DNA of 5,164 nt from assembly GCA_002361175.1 (NCBI GenBank), contig DESG01000085.1, positions 1 to 5,164 of the forward strand, read 5' to 3'. Under the pieces are notes generated by a model, which was not told the origin of the DNA, did not search any database, and saw nothing but the letters and a program-made list of their open reading frames with translations. This document shows, in pieces, positions 1 through 5,164 of this stretch; position 1 is the stretch's first letter, and the number at the start of each line of letters is the position of its first letter. The position numbers were made by a program, and so were the translations under genes. The DNA is from Lachnoclostridium sp. UBA3320. GTDB lineage: Bacteria > Bacillota > Clostridia > Lachnospirales > Lachnospiraceae.

Positions 1-63
1 CGTAAACCCCAATACATTATATAGTTTTTGCTACACCCCATAAGTAACAAAAATACCTTCTCC
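1..63. other. No identifiable gene; possible far 3' end of an upstream unit
   Basis: Every forward frame in this stretch closes quickly: one stops at 22-24, one at 41-43, and the third opens on a stop. No recognisable protein tail, RNA or promoter is visible. It lies directly before a terminator-like hairpin, so it may be the 3' end or untranslated trailer of a gene outside the window, but that cannot be shown from here. Confidence 0.4.
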
Positions 64-99
64 AAAAGCGGAAGCATTTATATAAATGCTTCCGCTTTT
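64..99 (+). terminator. Perfect 36-nt palindrome, likely intrinsic terminator of an upstream gene
   Basis: The two 18-nt halves are exact reverse complements, centred between 81 and 82. Each has a GC-containing core (GCGGAAGC / GCTTCCGC). The hairpin begins with four A and ends with four T followed by ATTTA, so it could terminate transcription in either direction. It ends about 30 nt before the -35 box of the next gene and so insulates that gene from whatever lies upstream. Confidence 0.75.
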
Positions 100-129
100 A
101 TTTACGGATTTAGAAATTTTTCTCATATC

Positions 130-158
130 TTTACACTTTAAGATACTAATGGTATAAT
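130..158 (+). promoter_or_regulatory. SigA-type extended -10 promoter of the signalling gene run
   Basis: The -35 box TTTACA (130-135) matches the consensus at five of six positions. A 17-nt spacer separates it from a perfect TATAAT at 153-158. The TGG just before the -10 box (150-152) supplies an extended -10 TGn element. Transcription would start near 164-166 and leave a leader of about 40 nt before the ATG at 205. I see no operator repeat or riboswitch fold in the leader. Confidence 0.8.
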
Positions 159-190
159 AAGATAATCATTAGTTTTTCTATTTTAGTTAA

Positions 191-197
191 GAGAGGA
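191..197 (+). promoter_or_regulatory. Ribosome binding site of the SEC-C gene
   Basis: The purine run GAGAGGA lies 7 nt before the ATG at 205. It supports that start and the translation of this small gene. Confidence 0.75.
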
Positions 198-204
198 CAG
201 GATT

Positions 205-711
205 ATGGGACTATTACAGGACTGGCGTGATTACGCATATAAAGTTGATATTAATTCAAAAACAGGAAAATTTATCTGGGACAGATATTTTAAAGAAGAA
301 GAAGGTGTTTATAGGCAAATTTTAGCAAATCCTTCTTATATTGTAAAAGGCACAGTTAAGGAGCTTGCACAGAAATATAATATAGAACTTAGACATATGG
401 TAGGGTTTTTAGATGGTATTAATGACAGTCTTAACGAGGCAAATCCGATTGAAGAGATGACAGAAGATACAGAGGTAAAGCTTGATATAAATTTAGAGAA
501 GCTTTATTATAATATGATAGAGGCAAAAGCAGATTGGCTTTATAATCTGCCAGAATGGGACAATCTCCTTTCAGAAGAACGCAGAAAAGAATTGTATATT
601 GAACAGAAGAAATCTGGTACAGTAGTTAAACAGAAAAAAATTGGCAGAAATGATTTATGCCCTTGCGGAAGTGGCAAGAAATATAAAAAGTGTTGCGGAG
701 CTAATGTTTAG
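205..711 (+). CDS. SEC-C motif (zinc-binding) protein of unknown function
   Basis: This is a 168-residue soluble protein with no signal peptide or membrane segment. The last 22 residues form a SEC-C motif: Gly-Arg-Asn-Asp precedes CPCGSGKKYKKCC, with Cys152, Cys154, Cys163 and Cys164 spaced as C-x-C-x8-C-C. In SecA and many small proteins this motif binds one zinc and can mediate contact with a protein or the ribosome. Residues 1-130 are helical-looking, rich in Trp, Tyr and charged residues, and carry no domain I recognise; 'LAQKYNIE' near residues 54-61 resembles a short helix-turn segment but not a confident DNA-binding fold. It is the first gene after the promoter and lies 39 nt before the kinase gene, so cotranscription is plausible. 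The SEC-C call is firm. The function is unknown, and nothing in the sequence shows that it takes part in the signalling. Confidence 0.85.
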   Translation: MGLLQDWRDYAYKVDINSKTGKFIWDRYFKEEEGVYRQILANPSYIVKGTVKELAQKYNIELRHMVGFLDGINDSLNEANPIEEMTEDTEVKLDINLEKLYYNMIEAKADWLYNLPEWDNLLSEERRKELYIEQKKSGTVVKQKKIGRNDLCPCGSGKKYKKCCGANV

Positions 712-738
712 TCACATAGAAGTAATGCTTTTTTTAAT

Positions 739-743
739 GGAGG
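739..743 (+). promoter_or_regulatory. Ribosome binding site fixing the GTG start of the kinase
   Basis: GGAGG lies 7 nt before the GTG at 751. The nearby ATG at 747 runs into a stop after two codons, so the GTG is the true start. Confidence 0.8.
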
Positions 744-750
744 TATATGA

Positions 751-2232
751 GTGGTTGACAACATTACAAATTTAGAGCAGAAGATAAAGCGTTATAAAAC
801 AATACTTGCTTTACCAGATATGATGGTATTTTTCTTTGAAAAAGACGGACATATAATAGAGAGAAGTACATTCGTTTCAGAACATCTTGGCTACGCTGAA
901 GAAGAAAATCTTTATATGCATGAAATTTTTTGTTCTGCTATAAAGCTTAAAGATGGCAAGATAATACTTGCAGACAAACAAGAGGGAGAATGCTTTGAGA
1001 CAGTTGCATATAAAAAGAATCAAACTTGTATTCCAGTAAGGGTTTATGTTATATTTTTAGATGAAAAGGAAACAGGGTGCTATGGAATGTGCTATGCACA
1101 GAATATAGCAAAACAAAAAGAGAAGACCAAAGAGCTTATATATGCAAAAGTAGAGGCCAAAGAAGCGCATAAAGAGCGAAATGAGTTAGTGGCAAATGTT
1201 ACACACGAACTTCGTACTCCTGTCAATGGAGTAATGGGACTAGCAACTAATCTCTTAGACACCAACTTATCTTCTGAGCAGAAAGAATCAGTTGAAATTA
1301 TCAGACAATGCTGCACTACCATGATTAAAATTATAAATAATATTCTTGATTATTCTAAGCTTCAGGCAGGTAAGTTTACTATAGAAAATGAAAAGTTTAG
1401 TTTTCACCGTATGATGGATAATCTTGTAAAGGTCAATACTCCACAAGCAGAATCAAAAGGCATTAAATTTATATGTAATGTATCAGAAGATATACCTGAC
1501 ATGATTATAGGTGATGAATTAAGACTTACGCAAGTCCTTAACAACCTTTTGTCCAATGCAATTAAGTTTACATCTGTAGGGCAGATAGTTGTAAACGTTG
1601 TAAAAACTGTTGAAATTGATGAAGAATTGGAATTATTTTTTATGGTAATTGATTCTGGTATAGGAATAGCACAGAATGAAATGGATAAGTTATTTAAGAG
1701 TTTTTCACAAGTTGATGCGTCAATTACCAGAAGATTTGGCGGCACAGGACTTGGCTTAAATATTGTTAAAGACCTTGTGGAAATGATGGGCGGTAATGTC
1801 CATGTTGAAAGTGAGAAAGGAAAAGGAAGCACATTTTCTTTTTCTGTAAGAGTAAAGAGAGCAGATGCGGCAGACAATGTAGATATTTTGAAAGAAAGTA
1901 TATATTCTTTTAATTTAGGAAGTGTATCAGAAGATGAAAGCGACTTGCAAGAAAGTGAAATGTATAAACTTGGCTCTGCTGAAAATATAAAGGCTATATA
2001 TGCAAATATGGAAAAGCTTGTTATCTGCATAGAAATGGAGAACTGGGATAGAGCAAACTCTTTTGCAGAAAATATAAAACAACTTGTTGCAGAAGATGCT
2101 ATGAATTTGAAGAGAAAGGCTTTTCGTTTACAGATGACAGTAAGAAAAGGCGCTCATGAAGATGCTCTTAAACAGTATGAAGAACTTAAAGAAGCTCTGA
2201 ATGAAGTATTTAATAAAGAGGAAGGACAATGA
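751..2232 (+). CDS. Soluble PAS-like sensor histidine kinase with an Hpt-like C-terminal tail
   Basis: This is a 493-residue kinase starting at GTG. Residues about 10-120 look like a PAS-type sensor (LPDMMVFFFEKDGHII opening, then an EHLGYAEEE helix). A charged helix at about 121-148 leads into HisKA, whose H-box THELRTP puts the phospho-accepting His at 152. The HATPase follows: N-box with Asn265/Asn269, G1 box DSGIGI at 301-306, F-box FKSFSQ at 315-320, G2 box GGTGLGL at 330-336. No membrane segment or signal peptide is visible, so it should sense a cytoplasmic cue. It has no receiver of its own; the receiver is in the next gene, one base after this stop. Residues about 371-405 are an acidic linker. 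Residues about 408-490 form a helical domain resembling Hpt, but with Glu440 where the His would be. The kinase call is firm, the PAS call moderate, the Hpt-like tail tentative. Confidence 0.92.
   Translation: MVDNITNLEQKIKRYKTILALPDMMVFFFEKDGHIIERSTFVSEHLGYAEEENLYMHEIFCSAIKLKDGKIILADKQEGECFETVAYKKNQTCIPVRVYVIFLDEKETGCYGMCYAQNIAKQKEKTKELIYAKVEAKEAHKERNELVANVTHELRTPVNGVMGLATNLLDTNLSSEQKESVEIIRQCCTTMIKIINNILDYSKLQAGKFTIENEKFSFHRMMDNLVKVNTPQAESKGIKFICNVSEDIPDMIIGDELRLTQVLNNLLSNAIKFTSVGQIVVNVVKTVEIDEELELFFMVIDSGIGIAQNEMDKLFKSFSQVDASITRRFGGTGLGLNIVKDLVEMMGGNVHVESEKGKGSTFSFSVRVKRADAADNVDILKESIYSFNLGSVSEDESDLQESEMYKLGSAENIKAIYANMEKLVICIEMENWDRANSFAENIKQLVAEDAMNLKRKAFRLQMTVRKGAHEDALKQYEELKEALNEVFNKEEGQ
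2218..2226 (+). promoter_or_regulatory. Ribosome binding site fixing the start of the HD-GYP regulator
   Basis: GAGGAAGGA overlaps the last codons of the kinase gene and ends 7 nt before the ATG at 2234. It favours that start over the in-frame ATG at 2201, which lies upstream of this site and would add 11 residues read from inside the kinase gene. Confidence 0.75.
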
Positions 2233-2233
2233 T

Positions 2234-3307
2234 ATGCCTGCAAATAAGAATCAAAAACCTAATATTCTTATAGTTGATGATGTATCAGCAAACCTGGTAA
2301 TTTTATCTGAGATGGTGAAATCAGCAGGATATATTCCACGCCCTGTTATAAGTGTCAAACAGGCTTTGGCTGCGATTAACCAGAAAATACCACAGCTTAT
2401 ACTACTTGATATAACAATGCCAGAGATTGATGGTTTTGAACTTTGTTCAATGCTTAAAGCTGATGCTAAAACAAGGGATATACCTATAATTTTTATATCT
2501 GCTCTTAATTCTGTTGAAGACAAGGTAAAAGGCTTCAAACTTGGTGCAGTTGATTACATAGCAAAACCATTTGAAAAAGAAGAGGTAACATTAAGGCTTA
2601 ATACACATCTTAAAATTTTTAAAATGCAGCAAGAATTAGAGACATATAATAAAAAGCTCCATAAAATGGTAAACTCGCAGATACAAAAAGTTGCCAATGA
2701 GCAAAAAAATATTCTTTATGCACTGGCAGCTATATTAGAAACAAGATATAATAATTATGAAGGGCATTTAAATATGATAGGCGACAACTGCAGACTTTTT
2801 TCTATGAGTTTACAATTTTCGCCTAAGTTTGATAAAGAAATCACAGGCAGCTTTATTGACAACATAGAAGTAGCTTCACAGCTTAATGATATAGGTATGC
2901 TTTCGATAAGGGACGAAATAGTTTTTAAAGAAGGTTCACTTTCGGAAGAAGAATGGGAAATTATAAAAACACATTCTGAAAAAGGCGCAGAATTTCTTGA
3001 GAAAATATATAAATATAGTGGCAATAATGAACTTATAGGAATGGCTGCTGACATTGCAAGATATCACCATGAAAACTGGGACGGAACAGGCTATCCTTAT
3101 GGACTTAAAGGGGAAGAAATACCGCTTGCTGCAAGAGTTGTGGCTATAGTTGATGTATATGACGCATTAAATCATGACCGATGCTACCGCAAAGCGTACT
3201 CTAATGAAGAGAGTCTTGAAATAATGCAAGCCGAAACTGGAAAGCGATTTGACCCTGATATGATGGAAATATTTAATAAGATACAGAAACAGATGCATTA
3301 TAATTAG
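2234..3307 (+). CDS. Receiver/HD-GYP response regulator with an altered HD dyad
   Basis: This is a 357-residue protein. Residues about 10-125 are a CheY-like receiver: acidic pair Asp15/Asp16, phospho-acceptor Asp59 (LLDITMP), Ser89 and Lys111 (KPF). A helical, coiled-coil-like linker at about 125-165 leads to an HD-GYP domain at about 165-350. HD-GYP domains normally hydrolyse cyclic di-GMP with a metal site. Visible here are His178, His247, the HHE triad at 278-280, the NWDGTGYP signature at 281-288 and Asp307. The defining LHDIGK, however, reads LNDIGM: Asn218 replaces the His and Met222 the Lys. The first ligand helix also has Met181 where Arg is usual after the His. The domain runs to a normal end (KRFDPDMMEIF), so it is not truncated. 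It starts one base after the kinase stop, so the two are almost certainly cotranscribed and probably partners. The fold is clear; catalytic activity is doubtful. Confidence 0.92.
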   Translation: MPANKNQKPNILIVDDVSANLVILSEMVKSAGYIPRPVISVKQALAAINQKIPQLILLDITMPEIDGFELCSMLKADAKTRDIPIIFISALNSVEDKVKGFKLGAVDYIAKPFEKEEVTLRLNTHLKIFKMQQELETYNKKLHKMVNSQIQKVANEQKNILYALAAILETRYNNYEGHLNMIGDNCRLFSMSLQFSPKFDKEITGSFIDNIEVASQLNDIGMLSIRDEIVFKEGSLSEEEWEIIKTHSEKGAEFLEKIYKYSGNNELIGMAADIARYHHENWDGTGYPYGLKGEEIPLAARVVAIVDVYDALNHDRCYRKAYSNEESLEIMQAETGKRFDPDMMEIFNKIQKQMHYN

Positions 3308-3322
3308 TTTATTTTGTATGTG

Positions 3323-3329
3323 AAAGGAG
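3323..3329 (+). promoter_or_regulatory. Ribosome binding site favouring the GTG start at 3339
   Basis: AAAGGAG lies 9 nt before the GTG at 3339. It is only 3 nt before the in-frame TTG at 3333 and 18 nt before the ATG at 3348, so both of those starts are less likely. Confidence 0.7.
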
Positions 3330-3338
3330 AAATTGACA

Positions 3339-4661
3339 GTGGATTCTATGACTGAACTCTTTTATGAGGAAGCGCTTTCTTTAGTTAATGAATTATATAA
3401 TATAATAGAGAACTATAAGGACAGTCAAGCATATGATGAAAACTATATTAAAAAGGTCTTTCGTATTATACATACTATGAAAGCAGATTCTACAATGATG
3501 CTTATAGATGATATTGCTGTACCTAGCAGAGTATTAGAAAGCTTACTTGTCTTTTTTAGAAATAATAAAATTGACATTAAAGACACAGAGCGTTTTGACA
3601 AGATTATAACAACATATGTAAAATACGTATCAGATGATGTCAATGAATTTGCAAAAGGCGCTAAGCTTGGCTCGGGGCATAAAGACTTAGAAGATAATAT
3701 TAACAATTATCTTGAGGATTTAAAAAAAGAATATAAAGATATACAAAATGAAGAGCAGACATCTTCTGTGCCTTCTGGAAGGCGACAGGTATACTATATT
3801 CCAAGTGCTAGTGAAAGCACTGAAAAAGAAAAGAAACCTGAAGTGAAAAAAATTGAAAAGACAAAAGAGACCACTAAAAAACTTAAAGCAACAAACTCTT
3901 TTGACAGACAATCTAGGATTAGTGAAGAAGTCGTGATGGTCAAACAGAGAGATATTGACAGCCTTAATAAAAGCATAAAACACTATAATAATTTTGTACA
4001 AAGTATCGAAGAAAGATTTGCAGGTGACAGACATATAGAGATAAGACACAGGGATTTGATGCTGTTTAAGAGCATAGCAAATGAAATATCATCTGCGGCA
4101 GGACTTCTTACAGAATCAGACTTTGTGGCGATAGCCAAAAAAATGGAAGCACTTGTAGATGAGATGTCTGCATCACTTAAAAAACCTGTAAAGCTTCTTG
4201 TACGTGGTGAGAGAACACTATTTAATAAATCGGCAAGGGAAAAGATATCAAGTGCTCTTGTACACATAATAAGAAATGCTGTTGACCATGGTATTGAAAG
4301 CATAGAAGAGCGTGAATGTCTAGGTAAAGCACCTATGGGGCTTATAAGACTTAATTTTAATAAAAAAGATGGACATCTGATTATAACGGTAGAAGATGAC
4401 GGTGCAGGAATTGACAAAGATGCAGTCCTTAAAAGTGCCAAAGAAAATAATCTTTTAAAGAAGCCAGAAACAGAATATACAGAAGATGAGATTATAAATT
4501 TACTCTTTGCAAGTGGTGTAAGCACAACTGAAAAGCCAAATGATTACTCGGGACGAGGTGTTGGAATGGATGTTATTCGTCACAATATAGTTTCTCTTGG
4601 TGGCGAAATAAAGATATCAAGTAACTTTGGATATGGCACAAAGATAGTTATGACATTTTGA
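3339..4661 (+). CDS. CheA-like histidine kinase (Hpt plus HATPase) lacking the CheW-like domain
   Basis: This is a 440-residue protein from GTG; chemotaxis CheA proteins are usually about 650 or more. Residues about 1-105 are a P1-type Hpt domain: His45 in FRIIHTMKADS is the likely phospho-acceptor, with Lys48 and Glu67 retained. Residues about 137-200 are a charged, Lys/Glu-rich linker with no P2 domain that I recognise. Residues about 200-285 are helical and occupy the place of the P3 dimerisation domain. The P4 ATPase follows: LVHIIRNAVDHGIE at 307-320, DDGAGID at 353-359, the ATP lid, SGRGVGMDV at 404-412 and a final GYGT at 432-434. The protein ends there, with no P5 (CheW-like) coupling domain, so it is unlikely to join chemoreceptor arrays. 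It sits 31 nt after the HD-GYP regulator, whose receiver is its obvious candidate partner. It could phosphorylate its own His45 or accept phosphate from the neighbouring kinase; sequence alone does not decide. Confidence 0.88.
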   Translation: MDSMTELFYEEALSLVNELYNIIENYKDSQAYDENYIKKVFRIIHTMKADSTMMLIDDIAVPSRVLESLLVFFRNNKIDIKDTERFDKIITTYVKYVSDDVNEFAKGAKLGSGHKDLEDNINNYLEDLKKEYKDIQNEEQTSSVPSGRRQVYYIPSASESTEKEKKPEVKKIEKTKETTKKLKATNSFDRQSRISEEVVMVKQRDIDSLNKSIKHYNNFVQSIEERFAGDRHIEIRHRDLMLFKSIANEISSAAGLLTESDFVAIAKKMEALVDEMSASLKKPVKLLVRGERTLFNKSAREKISSALVHIIRNAVDHGIESIEERECLGKAPMGLIRLNFNKKDGHLIITVEDDGAGIDKDAVLKSAKENNLLKKPETEYTEDEIINLLFASGVSTTEKPNDYSGRGVGMDVIRHNIVSLGGEIKISSNFGYGTKIVMTF

Positions 4662-4670
4662 AGTGACAAA

Positions 4671-4718
4671 TATCACAACAAGAGTAATTATCTTTAATTA
4701 ATTACTCTTGTTGTGATA
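4671..4718. terminator. Long hairpin between convergent genes, putative shared terminator
   Basis: Two perfect 20-nt arms (4671-4690 and 4699-4718) flank an 8-nt loop. The structure starts 9 nt after the CheA-like stop and ends 12 nt before the end of the convergent veg gene, the position of a bidirectional terminator. On the plus strand the stem is followed by AAAA, not by a T-run. On the minus strand it is followed by only TTTG. It is therefore not a textbook intrinsic terminator for either gene and may act instead as a 3'-end stabilising structure. Confidence 0.6.
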
Positions 4719-4730
4719 AAAATCGAATAA

Positions 4731-4970
4731 TTATATAAGCTGCATCTGTACGTCTTTTGTTAGTACGTCTGTGTAGCTGAAAGAAATTGTGTGTACTGTA
4801 TTGTCTAGTTTATTTTCAACTTGTACAAGAAATATGCTTGGATAAGTTTTACATATAACACCTTCGGTTACATCAATCTTATGCCTGCCACGGTTTGAGC
4901 GGATTTTAACTTTACTGCCGATGTTTTTATCAACGGAGAATTTTACTCTGTTTATATCTGTATGGCTCAT
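4731..4970 (-). CDS. veg: Veg family protein
   Basis: This is a 79-residue protein on the minus strand, similar in length to the roughly 86-residue Bacillus subtilis Veg. Visible family landmarks are the basic stretch SNRGRHK at 25-31, KTYPSIFLVQ at 41-50 and FSYTDVLT at 64-71, matching GGRRK, ETYPSVFVIQ and YSYADILT in the B. subtilis protein as I remember it. The fold is a small all-beta, SH3-like barrel. In B. subtilis, Veg is very highly expressed and has been reported to stimulate biofilm genes by counteracting SinR; whether this holds outside Bacillus is unknown. The start is the ATG whose complement is at 4968-4970, preceded by AGGTG with short spacing (4-5 nt) and an AAAGG slightly further up. 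The gene has its own promoter and converges on the signalling run, so it is a neighbour, not an operon member. Confidence 0.9.
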   Translation of the reverse strand: MSHTDINRVKFSVDKNIGSKVKIRSNRGRHKIDVTEGVICKTYPSIFLVQVENKLDNTVHTISFSYTDVLTKDVQMQLI

Positions 4971-5045
4971 TTTTCACCTATGCCTTTCACTGTGTGCAGT
5001 AAACATTAATGCATGTCTACAATAATCTTTTACATTACATAAGCT

Positions 5046-5074
5046 AATTTAGCACAAAATTACAAAAAAGTCAA
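5046..5074 (-). promoter_or_regulatory. SigA-type promoter of the veg-family gene
   Basis: Read on the minus strand, the -35 box TTGACT (5069-5074) is separated by 17 nt from TAAATT (5046-5051). TGC immediately precedes the latter, giving an extended -10 element. Transcription would begin near 5039, leaving a leader of about 70 nt. Sequence upstream of the -35 box is extremely A/T-rich and could act as an UP element. This fits the very strong promoter known for B. subtilis veg. Confidence 0.7.
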
Positions 5075-5164
5075 TTTTTAACGCTTTTCTAAAGAAAATT
5101 AAATATAAAAAATAGACAATAATTTAAACAGAAAATTTATTTTATTATATAATATTTTCACAAA
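5075..5164. other. AT-rich non-coding stretch upstream of the veg promoter
   Basis: These 90 bases are almost entirely A and T, with runs of A or T on both strands and no usable reading frame. They lie directly upstream of the veg -35 box. The likely role is promoter upstream (UP) DNA for that gene; a gene boundary beyond the window edge cannot be excluded. Confidence 0.4.

Noticed and set aside
1..24. C-terminal codons of an upstream protein ending at a TAG at 22-24
   Set aside because: Only seven codons are visible and nothing in them is recognisable; another frame closes at 43 just as plausibly.
599..628. TTGAAC followed by TAGTTA as an internal promoter for the kinase gene
   Set aside because: The -10 match is poor (essentially only the first two bases), the spacing is 18 nt, and it lies inside coding sequence.
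729..735. Run of seven T after the SEC-C gene as an intrinsic terminator
   Set aside because: No GC-containing hairpin precedes the run, so it does not form an intrinsic terminator that I can support.
1404..2030. Long open frame on the minus strand across the kinase gene
   Set aside because: It lies antisense to conserved HisKA/HATPase coding sequence, has a Ser/Leu/Ile-rich composition typical of a shadow frame, and shows no ribosome site or recognisable domain. The same applies to the minus-strand frame at 3983-4525 and other shorter ones.
5144..5159. TATAAT-like sequence at the right edge
   Set aside because: The motif is near-palindromic in an almost pure A/T stretch, and no -35 partner can be seen before the window ends, so it is not distinguishable from background.

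Overview
The window is AT-rich (by eye about one third G+C). It has consensus SigA-type promoters, strong purine-rich ribosome binding sites, GTG starts, and a Veg-family gene. Together these point to a low-GC Gram-positive bacterium, most likely a Clostridia/Lachnospiraceae-type gut anaerobe; the genus cannot be fixed from the sequence.

Layout. Bases 1-63 hold no identifiable gene. A 36-nt perfect palindrome (64-99) looks like a terminator for something upstream of the window. An extended -10 promoter (130-158) then drives a forward run of four tightly spaced genes: a small SEC-C zinc-motif protein (205-711); a soluble PAS-like/HisKA/HATPase histidine kinase with a C-terminal Hpt-like tail (751-2232); a receiver plus HD-GYP response regulator (2234-3307); and a short CheA-like Hpt plus HATPase protein without a CheW-like domain (3339-4661). 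A long hairpin (4671-4718) sits between this run and a convergent veg-family gene (4731-4970, minus strand), whose own promoter lies at 5046-5074 below a very AT-rich tail.

How the genes may work together. The three middle genes look like one cytoplasmic signalling module: two histidine kinases of different classes (HisKA type and CheA type) flank a single receiver-output protein. None has a membrane segment that I can see. The module combines intact parts with eroded ones. The kinase H-box, the ATP-binding boxes, the receiver Asp and the CheA-type Hpt His are present. The HD-GYP output domain has Asn-Asp in place of its name-giving His-Asp. The tail of the first kinase resembles an Hpt domain with Glu at the phospho-His position. 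The CheA-like protein lacks the coupling domain that would tie it to chemoreceptors. The simplest reading is a non-chemotaxis phosphorelay acting through an HD-GYP domain that may bind, rather than hydrolyse, its nucleotide. That is inference from motifs only.
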